A stretch of DNA of 64,000 nt from assembly GCA_002900995.3 (NCBI GenBank), contig CM035312.1, positions 2,291,103 through 2,355,102 of the forward strand, given 5' to 3'. The translations under genes were made by a program, and so were the position numbers. Numbering within the stretch: position 1 is the stretch's first letter; the number at the start of each line of letters is the position of its first letter. The DNA comes from Ganoderma boninense (taxonomy: Eukaryota > Basidiomycota > Agaricomycetes > Polyporales > Polyporaceae). Under the pieces are notes generated by a model that did not search any database, was not told where the DNA came from, and saw only the letters and a program-made list of their open reading frames with translations. Below, piece after piece: positions 1-10,319 of this stretch.

Positions 1-3000
1 AAGACTTGGCGCTGATTGTGCACTCCTCCGGTATGCTTCTCTCTATGATCAGCTACCAATGCTTACGTTTTGTAGGCTCAACGAGCCACCCGAAGCCCAT
101 TCGATGGACCCACAAGCGCTTGATGAGCATGACCACCGCTCCTTGTAAGAGTGTCCTGTCTAGTATTCTTCCTGATAGTTGTTGACATCTCGGCACATAG
201 GGCACGGCGATGTAGACCTCGCCCAGTCTGTTCTGAGCGTCCATGGTACACCTATGTTTCACGGAGTCGGCGTCATGATGTATTCCTTTGCGGTACGGTT
301 TTACATACCGATGCCCCAATGTATCGATGCTGATGGAAAACCGCACTTCTCGCATTCACTAGGCCTCGGCAGGCTGGACCCTTGCGACCTTTCAGCCTCA
401 GACGCCTCCCGTCATTCCGACGACGGAGAACGTCTTCGATGGCATGATCAAGACCTCCTCCCATTTTGTTACCACTGCGCCGGCGTTCATCGAGGTCAGT
501 GTCGAGGACTGTGCTGTGTATGTGGAAACCTAGCTTATTTGCATATCGTAGCCGTGGTCTCGCGATCCGAGCAAGGTTATTTTCATGAAGACCATGAGGG
601 GCATCGTATGTTTGCCCTCTTATATGCGCTGCTATCGATATCTCATTTAGCAACTCAGCTATACGGCGGTGCACCGCTAGACCAAAGGGTCGGGGACGCC
701 CTTACTGCCCAAGGGGTTACCATCTACTCCGCATACGGCAGGTACGTATCTTCAAAACACTGTTAACCCCATTTGACTGATCGAAATGCCATCAGTTCGG
801 AATTGGGCCCAATTGCCAAGGCCTACCCTGGTCTGTCCTTGCCGTACTGCCATGGCCTGTCTTCTAACTCACGGTTTTATCCTTCCAGTCCGACCAGGGA
901 AGGACTGGGAATATTTCGAGGTCAACCCTCAACATGACGCCGTTCTAGTTGACAAGGGTGACAACAGGTCAGAGCTGATCGTCCTGGTGAGAATGCCGCT
1001 GGGTTTTCGTTTGGATGGTGTTGTGACCTATGTCCCGAGTCTTCCCCAGAGGCGCCACTTCCAGTATGCAACACAAAACTAGACGGAAAGGATGCCTATG
1101 CTTCGAACGATTTGCTTGAGCCGCATCCTACCCGGACAGGATGGTGGCGATACTATGGACGCCTAGACGATCAGATCATCCTTTCCAACGGCGAGAAGGT
1201 ATGGGAACAATGCTCGATGTTACGCTCGCTGTCTCTAACATGTATTTATTTACTGTCGAAAGACTAACCCGGGGCCCATTGGTGAGCGTCTTAGCAAGTA
1301 TTCATTCGCGCGTTGAATTAACAATGTTTCCAGAAAATATAATCAGGGAGGACCCTCACGTCCAGAGTTGCGTTGTCTTTGGACAGGGGAGGTTCCAGAA
1401 CGGCGTCCTCATCGAGCCCAAGGCGGACTACAAGTTCGATTCCCAGGATACAGCGGCGCTGGAGGACTTCCGCAACAAGATATGGTATGTATATCTGACT
1501 TCCCATTTTGTTCTCCAGCTGAGCAGCTCCCAAGGGCAACAATCGAGCGTGCCAACGACTTCGCCCCTCAACACTCTCGCATCTTCAAAGAAATGATCAT
1601 TGTGGCCTCCCCGTCGAAGCCATTGACATACGGTATCAAGGGACTGCCGCGCCGAGAACCCGCTATCAACGCCTACAGGGACGAGATTGACGCGGTGTAT
1701 GCTGCGGTAGCTGAGAGTGCGCAGAGCGATATTCCTGGCCCCTCTGCTTGGGACGCCAGCAACGTCCAGGCGTTCCTGCGCGTCGTGGTCGAGAGGGTTC
1801 TCAAGAAGCCTATCGCAGACGAAGCGGATATCTTTAGAAACGGGTGTGACAGGTGAGTGCATCAGGCTCATTAGTATGGTACGATGTTTACCCGTTCGCC
1901 GCAATAGTCTCCAGGCAACCTGGATCCGCAACGCCATATTGCACGCCGTGCGAGAGAAGTCCCCTGCGGCTGCACGGCGCATCCAAGCGAACCTCGTGTT
2001 CCAGGCCCCTACCATCAACGCCTTGACCGCTGCTGTGCTTGCCGTCGTACATAACTCTTCGTCCCGCTCGTCCGGTGGGAACACTCCGCAGGACCTTGTT
2101 CGTATCGCTGAAGAGTACGCCTCGAACTTCCCTGCGCGCCCTGCGGCGCTGCGCAAGCGTGAGGTCGGAAAGGATGTTGTCCTGCTCACCGGCACCACCG
2201 GAGGATTTGGCTGTGACGTTTTGGAGCATTTGCTCCGCGACGACAGCGTTGGTAAGGTCTACGCATTTAACCGCCGTGGAACGCAAGCCTTGGAGAGGCA
2301 GCACGCTCGCTTCCGCGAACGTGGGCTGGACGAGAGCCTCTTGTCATCCACCAAGTTTGTGATGGTCGAAGGGGCGCTGGATGCTGAGAACTTTGGCTTG
2401 GAATCGGCGTTTCTCGACGAGGTACTGCGTCTGCGATCTGAAACTCTCTGTAATGAGTTGCTGACTGCGTTGATAGATCCGTGCTTCTATCACCCATATC
2501 TTGCACAACGGTATGTCAGGATGCCATTTTGGTCCCTCGATTATCTCTGACACTTCTCTCGCAGCATGGACTGTGAACTTTGTCCTGTCGCTGAGATCTT
2601 TCGAAACCGACCTCAGGGGCACGCGGAACCTCATCGACCTCGCTCTCAGCTCGCCCTACTCCGAACCCCCTCGGATCCTTTTCATCAGCTCTATCGGGGT
2701 CTTCACTCGTGCGTTTGTCTGTTCCAGATCGCTGTTTCTCCTAATTTAGCTATCTCCTAGGTTGTTCCCTTCCACCCCCTGTCCCTGAGGTGCTTCTTGA
2801 TCCCTCTTCGGCTACCGGGCCGGATACCCCGAATCGAAGTGGGTGGTGGAACAAGTCCTCCACCACGTGTCGGAGCGCTCGGGCCTGCCCGCTGTGGTCG
2901 TCCGTCTCGGCCAAGTCACTGGAAACAAGGTCGGATACTGGAACGAGCGCGAGTGGTTCCCCGCACTCGTCAAGTCCGCATTGTTTACGCGCTGTCTGCC

Positions 3001-3523
3001 CGATGTTGACGGGGTGAGTCTCTCATTGGGTCGATATGACAAGACAAGCACTCACGCCTTCCGGCCGGATGCCCAGACTGTGTCGTCGTTCATCCCAGGC
3101 TACACTGCTGCCCGTGCCTTCGCGGAGATGCGCAACTCCTCCGAGCCCATCCTCCACCTCGTCCACCCGCGCGCCGTTCCTTGGCGTAGCATCATCACGC
3201 CCATTGCAGCCGAGCTCGGAGTGCCGCTCGTCACCTACGATGAGTGGCTCGCTGCCCTTGTGCGCACTGCGGGCGCAGAGGGTTCCTCCCAGGCCGTCGA
3301 GGCGATGCAGAAGAACCCGGCTCTGCGATTGCTGGACTTCTTCAGGGCGGGGAGGCACGTGAAGGAAGGCCATGAGCCTCTCGGGCTCCCGCATCTGTCG
3401 ACGGAGAAGGCCAAGAGCGCGTCTGAGACTCTTGCGGCCATGCCTGCCATCGGTGAGACTGAAGCGAAGGCGTGGGTCGCGGCTTGGCGCTCTGTGGGGT
3501 TCTTGGATGTCGCTAGCAAGTAA
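1..3523 (+). CDS. NRPS-like A-T-R enzyme (carboxylic acid reductase-like), 5' truncated by window
   Basis: Multi-exon gene whose start lies left of the window. The adenylation core is visible: the A3-type P-loop HSSG (the first intron, 33-79, follows it) continuing as STSHPKPIRWTHK; the FHGVGVMM segment; YGGAPLD and IYSAYG (~660-740); GRLDDQI (~1160-1180); and the A10-like PLTYGIKGLPRR (~1620). The carrier motif GCDSLQAT has its phosphopantetheine Ser codon split by the intron starting at ~1854. The reductase domain starts at GTTGGFG (~2190), with SSIG near 2690, the catalytic YPESK near 2830 and a C-terminal DVASK stop at 3521-3523. The architecture predicts activation of a carboxylic acid, tethering and NADPH-dependent release as aldehyde. 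Substrate cannot be read. Lys2 (aminoadipate reductase) is a less likely alternative. One apparent one-base slip lies at 2817-2819 inside the reductase domain. Confidence 0.88.
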
Positions 3524-4090
3524 GCTTGCGGCTCTGAAGATTTTTTTGTATTCATAGTCTGTACAACGAGAGATTGAGTAATTAGAGCGATGTATGCCTA
3601 GCACGAATTTTACCATGCATATTTGACGAAGATATTCCACTGCCGAATCGGACGAATCGAGTGTCTCTGGATTGCGTTCCGATTATGGAAATGCACCCAA
3701 CAGCCGCCCGCTCTCTCACGACGGGCAGTGGCAGATACCGCAGGCCGGAATATGGCTGTAAAAGGAACAGGACTGGTCTCCTGTCGCAGCCATATTCTGG
3801 ACCTGGGTTTTCAAAGGCGCTCGTTAACAAAAGAACAATGCAACCTTGTTCACCTGTTATATGGGTCTACAGCCCAGTAAATATCTGCTGGTATTGAGTC
3901 CTATACCGCGCTTACCCAAAATCGCGGTCCGGAATATGATTGTGACAGGAGAGCAGTCCTGATCCTTTTACAGCCATATTCCGGGTGGCGGTATCCACCA
4001 TTGTCTGTCGTGTCTTCGTTTGTTCGAATCGCTCCGCTTGGACTTGCGCGGACACTCCTCGACATCGAGGAACCTATACTCTTTGCGCAT
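3524..4090. other. Intergenic region between the A-T-R gene and USB1
   Basis: No convincing gene. Short open frames here lack conserved motifs. The centre is occupied by the foldback element listed separately. The remaining sequence is the 3' flank of the A-T-R gene and the promoter of USB1. Confidence 0.6.
3728..3999. mobile_element. Foldback/MITE-like element with 59-bp inverted repeats
   Basis: Positions 3745-3803 and 3926-3984 are inverted copies, 59 nt each with six mismatches by eye, separated by 122 bp. Weaker similarity extends outward (GATACCG near 3735 against CGGTATC near 3990). Each arm is itself a hairpin: GAATATGGCTG at 3748-3758 pairs with CAGCCATATTC at 3787-3797, with an inner ACAGGA/TCCTGT pair. 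No transposase is encoded. It could be one foldback element or two copies of a ~75-bp element in opposite orientation. No target-site duplication was identified. Confidence 0.7.
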
Positions 4091-5246
4091 ATGAAACGAA
4101 ATTCAAGTCTTGTGGAATATCCTAGCTCCGACGAAGATCAATCTCCGCCCCCTGTCGCACAGCGGCCACCCATCAAGAAGCTAAAGTGAGTGAAGTTCCC
4201 TCTATTATTCGTACGCAATGACGAAAAACTGTGTTTCAGAAAGCTGCCTACCATCGGTGATCATCTGCAGCCAGATAACCCCGTCGATAACCCGGCCCTT
4301 CATCAGGGTAGACGACGAACAGCGCCTCATATCGAGGGTCAATTTGCAGCCTATGTCTACGTTCCCCTCCTCATACCCAAGCAGTCTCAGCTGCATACCC
4401 TTCTGTCACGTACATACGCCACCGCAAAACTACTTGTGCCCTCGTTACACCCGATTGGTTTGGAAGATGAACGGATGCTTAGCTCTAGTTCAGAAACTGC
4501 ATCGTCAGACCACCAGGCCACGGACACATCAATCGAGCTTCACATCTCGTTGACCCGCCCGACGTATCTTAGAGCCCATCAACGGGACGATTTCAAGCGT
4601 GCCGTGCGCGCGATATCCAAAACTAGGTCAAAGTGGGCGTAGCATCTTCTTACCGTATGGACCTACTTATTCACCTTTGTGCCGTCGTTCCAGGTTTTCG
4701 GCATCCTTCGCTACGTTCTCGGAGCTGACGAATGACGAGCGCACACGCACCTTTTTGACCTTGGAGGTCGGAGCTGGTCACGACGAGGCGAGTCGCACAT
4801 GTTATTCGGACCTGACCTCCGTGCTTACCCATCATCCGTAGTTCAAGTCGCTCGTCCAAAACTTAGCCCCTACGCTACGGGCGATCCGCCAAAAGGACTT
4901 CTACGACGATCCTCGCTTCCATGCGTCTATCGCTTGGGCCCTTCTTGATGGTTCTAAGACGCCAGGACCCACTCTGACGCAGAATGACAAACCGACCGGA
5001 TTGTCGCAGCCTTCGGTTCTTAGCCATGATGCGCCCGTGGTCTCACAATCCCCGGGGCATACAACAACTCTCGCTTCAATCACACCCGAGTTTCCGACTA
5101 TCCCTTGCTTTCCGCCATCGCTCATACCCCAGCTGCAGGCAGAATTTGGCGGCGAACTCGTACGGCGGGGTGTAGGCACCTTCGAGGCCGAAGAGGTTCA
5201 CGTTCGGATAGGCAAGGAGATCAGTAGATGGAAGCTCTCCGAATAG
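4091..5246 (+). CDS. USB1: U6 snRNA 3'-end processing exonuclease Usb1/Mpn1
   Basis: 2H-phosphoesterase-family enzyme that trims the oligo(U) tail of U6 snRNA in the nucleus. Both catalytic H-x-S motifs are visible: HISLTRP (~4545) and HASIAW (~4922), with the family-typical LRAHQRDDF segment between them. The N-terminus is basic and disordered, as usual for fungal members. Four exons are inferred: introns at 4186-4239, ~4627-4692 (GT-AG) and ~4788-4840. The last intron appears to use a GC donor. ATG 4091 is chosen because it opens the frame that splices cleanly into the conserved exon. No frame disruption was seen. It is transcribed convergently with DNA2, 3' ends about 107 bp apart. Confidence 0.9.
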
Positions 5247-5353
5247 GTAGCGCCGTTGTAACCATACATAAATTACGTGTGTAGTGTGTGTATACATGTG
5301 CTTCAAGCCAAGAGCAGTGCGCGGTTCTAGTCCGAGTCTATGAGGGAGTAGCG

Positions 5354-8300
5354 TCACTTTCGATCATTCGCGATGTCCTGCAACAATGGCCGCCCGACTA
5401 AAAAACTCTCATCAGTGGCTCCGAACACCTTCGCCCTCTTAGACTTCTCTCCGTTCTCTTTCCTGTTGTGGTGTCTCCACGTCGAGATGTCTGATAGCAT
5501 ATCAGCCGCGGGCCGCTTCTTCGGCGTCGCGCCGCCGAAGTCGTGCATAAGATGAGCGTCAGGAGGCAGCGTCAAGATCCAGCCCTGGTCGTCCATGAGC
5601 TCGAAGAACTCGGTTAGCAGCGGCGCCCGTTGCAGGGTCTTCCTCGAGCCGATGATGACGAGCTTGGAACGCGCTCGGGTGAAGGAGACATTCATCCGGC
5701 GCCAGTCCTTCACTAGTTCTCCTATCTACAAAGCGCGATGCGCAAGAATGAGATGCTCGCACGCACAAGACAAAAAACCGCCGAGGACGATCGTGACGCA
5801 CCTGTCCCTCGTCGTTGGATCGCACCATCGAGATGATGATGCAGTCTTTGTCGCGCCCTTGACTCCGGTCTGCCGTCAGGATTTCGAGCTCTTTCCTATC
5901 TTGCAGCAGGTATGACAGAAGCTTGAGCTGCTGGCGGTAGAGAGAGATGACCCCGATCTGGGATTGCTGGACGCCACATTCAAGCAAGCATTCGGTCACC
6001 TGATGGACCAAATGGGCCTCGATCTGGTTCTCCACCAGGTCTCCGACCCGCGAGTCGTGCGCGGGTACGTTGTCGGTGTCAACAAACACCGCGTTGCAGC
6101 TAAGGACGTGCCGTATGAATGCATGGTCTACACGATAGATGAGTAAAGAGACGCACCTCTCGTCCATCAGTTGACCCATCCAGCAGTGAGCACTGTGACA
6201 AGTCGATCGAGTATGCAAGAGCTCCAGGAACTTCTGGCTGGGCAATTTCAAGCGCTGCGAAGCAACCACATCCGACCCGCACTTCAGCCGGTTGCTGTAT
6301 ATCAGCTTGTTCGAGAGGAGCATGATATCCGAGTTCATCCGGTATTGGTGCGTCAGGTCGACGACAGCCTCAGGGTGGGCGTCCGAGAGCCGCCTGAAAA
6401 GGGAGACGTCAAGTCCACCCTTCCTCGCAGCTCTGTTTTTGACCTATGCAGATAGAAATGGTGAGCGGTCGATTATTGGGTTTGAAATATACCGGACTTA
6501 CCAAGGGAGGCAGCTGGAAGTGGTCCCGACAAGGACGAACTTCTTTGCAAATCGCAATGGTCCGAGGCATGTCGGCAGTGTAATCTGCGAAGCCTCGTCG
6601 ACGATGCAGTAGTCGAATGTCCGCTTCGAGAAGAGAGGACTAAATACGGCTCAGTCCGGGAATGATGCAGCGTAAGAACTACAACACGCACTGGTCGATG
6701 GTCAGACACGTTGTCGCGACAACAGGCGGTGACATGACTTGATGTTCCAGCTGCTCAATTGTCTGCGCGACAGGACGGGCGGCCATGGTCCGATGTTGCA
6801 CATCTGGGTGGATCTGTCGAGACTCACTGAGATATGTCTGGAAAGAGCAGAAAGAGTCACAGCGCACCTTGTCAAGGTTCCCCAGCCTCAAAGCATCGAA
6901 GTCAGAGCCATTCAGCTTCATCAAGATATTGTCGACCGCAGAATGTGTATACGACGATAACAGCACCGTCTTCCCGGCTTCTACCAGCTGGGTGATGACT
7001 GCAGCGATAACAGTCGTCTTGCCCGTACCAGGCATACCTAAGATGAGCGCATAGTCCTCAGCATGGAGCACCTTCTGCACAGCCACACGTTGGTCCTTAT
7101 TCAGGTGCGACGAGGCAGGTGCCGTTCTTGCCACTTGGCTCTCCTCCGCGTCCACAACGAACCGCGGCTTCGCGAGGTCCACGACGAGCTCCAACATGCG
7201 CGAGTCCGCTCCGGCATAGAACAACTGCGCGAGGTTATCCCGGATGCGTGCCATGCCCCCAAACATCTCGTCCTTGTCGATCCGGAACACGACCGTGTCG
7301 TCGAAGTGCGCGAGCCCATCCTGCCCGGGTCGGCCGCGCAGGCGGTCGAGGATCAAGGTCCTCATCGAGCTCGTGGTCCACCCCAAGCACGACTCCGTCT
7401 GGGGTGAGATCGACGACGAACCCGCGCGCGAGGGCCAGTAAGCCTGGCTCGACAGACACGACCACGGCGTCACCGACGCCCGTGTGTCCGCTGAGGAGCG
7501 AGGCGCCTCCCGAGTTAGACTTCACGAAGCGGTAAGTGAGACGATGGATCTTGCCCTCCTTTTGACTGGTGGGCTTCATGGCATCCGGCGGGCGGTAAGT
7601 CAGATCGAGGACCATGTCGCTGAAGCACCGGCCTTTCTCTTCGCGCTCCGGCGCGGTCATGGTCCAGAGCTCCTTCCGGAAGCGGACGAGGTCTTTCTCT
7701 TCGAGAGAGATGAGGGCTTCCCACTTCTTGAAAAAGGCCGCTTGGGAGGGTGTCAGGTGACCAGTCTTGAGGTCGTAGATGTCGGCGATGTCGGAAGTGG
7801 TGTCCTCGACGCCTTCCACAGCCTGAGGAATGCCTAATGAGATATTCAGGTGCATGGGAGAGCTTTTGCTCGCACCTTTCGGTATAACATACACGTATCC
7901 AATGCGAAGCACTTGCCACAAGCCCGGTTGTCGTCGATCGTTGGCGGGAGAAAGGACTCGAGGTCGTCCAACGACGCCCCACCGTCATGCTCGGAGACAG
8001 TGATTTCTCCTTTTGCTCTGAGCCGACTCATCATGTGCCCGGCCAGCTCGTTCCTCGCGACGAGAAGTGCCCTGAGCTCGTTTCTCGCCGCGGGGACCCG
8101 GACGACCTCCTCGCTCTGGGTATAGTAGAGCAGCCCGCTGGGGATCTCCGTGCCGTAACGCTCGCCCATGAGGAGTGTGTAGAGCATAGTCTGCGCACGG
8201 TGCTCCATGCCAGCCACCGCACGTCCAGTCTTGATTTCGAACGGCATTGGGGACATGGTCTCCCGTATCTGCGGCCTGGCACGGGCGAACGGGGTGCTAG

Positions 8301-9646
8301 AGTCGTCGAAGTCTTGCACGATTGCCTCGACGGACGCGTCGATCTTCCCCTTGAGCCCGTATGTCGGCGACCAGATGTCCTCCTCGATGTCGTACAGCTG
8401 CGAGACAGCAAGGAGGGATTTCTCGCCACGGCCAGCTCTAGTGTTAGTCAATGAAGCATCCGGCTTTTGACGAGCAGTGAGTCTTTGTTCATGAAAGACA
8501 AGGCACAACGTACCCACCTTCGGCGACGAGGAGATGTACTTGTCTGCGAACGCGCGCAGGCCTTTTGCCCTAGCCTTGACTTCAGTGATAGCCTGCTCCA
8601 TGCCCATGTTAATCCTCAACAACTCACCGAGCCGCGTTGAGCGACCTCGGATATTTGTTTGTTGATGAATTTATCGTCCCATTTGGCGACGCTGAGACAT
8701 GTCTGCATGACCTCATGCAAGAAGTTACCCCAGACAAGCGATGGGGTGACGTCGGAGCTTGAGCGGACCATGTTGGCAAGAAGAGGCCTTCTTGAACAGT
8801 GGGAGGCATTGGAGAGCGAGGTCGCGGTAAGCAAGATGTCGGGATGATGAATGAGGTAGTTGTGCTTTGAACAGACAGATATTGTCGGTACGTCGGGTGG
8901 AGGGTCTGTCAGCCACTCCCCGATTATGTTGATGTCGTCACCTTATGGATGATCAGTGCTGGAGTATCATGTTATAGAGCAAAGCTCCTACCTGGACGAA
9001 CAGCGGCATGTGTCCAGTCGTCGCGCAGAGTGATTCGTCGAAGTTCTTTGGAGGGCACCGCATTGGCTTCTAAGACCTGTGAATCTTGGTGAGCAAAATG
9101 AACACAAATCTGATTGAACTGTAGTATCAGGGCACTTTTTCCAAACGACCTTTGACCACATGTTCCTCGACTGTGAGAACTGTACATCTAGTGACCTTGG
9201 GGCCGCTAGCTGTCTCGTCAGACACTGCATACCTGGATCGCTGCCAAATATGTCAGCACGCGCCATGGTCGGTGGCCATGTTTAACCCATACCTTTGGTT
9301 TTACGGGGCTGCTCTTTCGGGGAGTCATGAAGTCAGAGTTCATGTCGTCCCAGTCCCAGTCCTCGGCGCCATCGAGAAGGGCATCGATGTCGACGCTTTC
9401 TACGAGGTATGCGCCAGCCTCATGTGCATGACCAGATGGTTTAATACAATGTGTATTCGGTGTTCTTTTTGACGGAGATGTCGTCCTGTGGGCACGAACG
9501 GGGGTACGTGGAGGGAGGGGAGTGACGCGTCGACGGCGGGTGGGAGAAGGAGTCGGGTGGGGAATGGCGGTGGAGCTGTCCAACTCCAAAAAGAGACTAT
9601 CCAAGAAGTCGGACTCTTCGACTTCTGAGTGGCGAGTCGGGGGCAT
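5354..9646 (-). CDS. DNA2: DNA replication ATP-dependent helicase/nuclease Dna2
   Basis: Essential enzyme for Okazaki-fragment maturation and double-strand-break end resection. In order from the start at 9646: an acidic/basic disordered N-terminus; first Fe-S cysteine (HCSRRP, ~8790); RecB-type nuclease core with Asp in GKIDASV (~8340) and Glu/Lys in FEIKTGR (~8235); the remaining Fe-S cysteines [10 protein letters not shown] (~7910); Walker [10 protein letters not shown] (~7025); QYRMN motif just before ~6338; SQGRDKD and VSFTRARSK of motifs V/VI (~5870, ~5680). Many short introns. An apparent one-base slip near 7355-7363 lies between the nuclease half and the [13 protein letters not shown] segment. 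The gene is divergent from FCP1. Exon borders at the N-terminus are uncertain. Confidence 0.92.
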
Positions 9647-10319
9647 CGTTGTGGCTGCTCTCTGGACGCGTCTTGGTGCAGCAGCACTGGTAAGTACTTG
9701 TGAAGCGCGACCGCGTTCTTTGTTCCTGTTTGGCCATATGGGCGCTTTGCGAGGCCCTCATCCTCGTGTCCTGGAATGCTCGCATGGATTGCATCGCCAA
9801 CGTCCTTCCTAGATTACCCAGGAAAACTGCGCATGCCTAGGTACATATCTCAAAGCCCTGATACTTGCCAAAATAAAGTCACGCAAGATGACCAGCTTAA
9901 CTACTTCCCCTTGTTCAACACATGGTTCGACTGGCATACTGCGACAAGGACATCCCCAGGTGATTTGGACTCCTAGCTGCCTGAGTAAATTCTGAGCGTC
10001 TTTCACCACTTGCAGGTCTCTTCCCCTGTAGACAATCGGATACTGCCTCCCAGTGCCCAGACAAGACAAGGCGGATGAGACATGTCGGGGACGGAGGTGT
10101 TGTGGGAGGGAGCCAAACAAGAGACAACAAGACAGGCGTCTCCGGGACGGGGGCCGGGGGATGTCGTTCTGGGGCGGGAGCAGGGCGCGAGGTGCGAGAC
10201 CCGAGCAGTCTGCAGCCTCCGCATTACTAGTCCTTACTTATTCCCTCCATTTCACTCGGCGCGGATATAGAGCCCTTCTGGGCGATTCTCAATACCTCCG
10301 TCCGCCCTCGCCGACGCCC
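9647..10319. promoter_or_regulatory. Divergent intergenic/promoter region between DNA2 and FCP1
   Basis: No supported gene. It lies between two divergent starts, so it should hold both promoters. An open frame in phase with FCP1 reaches up to ~10053 but carries no conserved sequence. A minus-strand frame at 9809-10120 also lacks recognisable motifs. Confidence 0.5.

Noticed and set aside
9809..10120. Minus-strand frame upstream of DNA2
   Set aside because: It lies beyond a convincing DNA2 start, has no recognisable domain, and sits in the divergent promoter.
10053..10319. In-frame upstream extension of FCP1
   Set aside because: Sequence is Arg/Gly-rich without conservation. ATG 10320 gives the expected family N-terminus.
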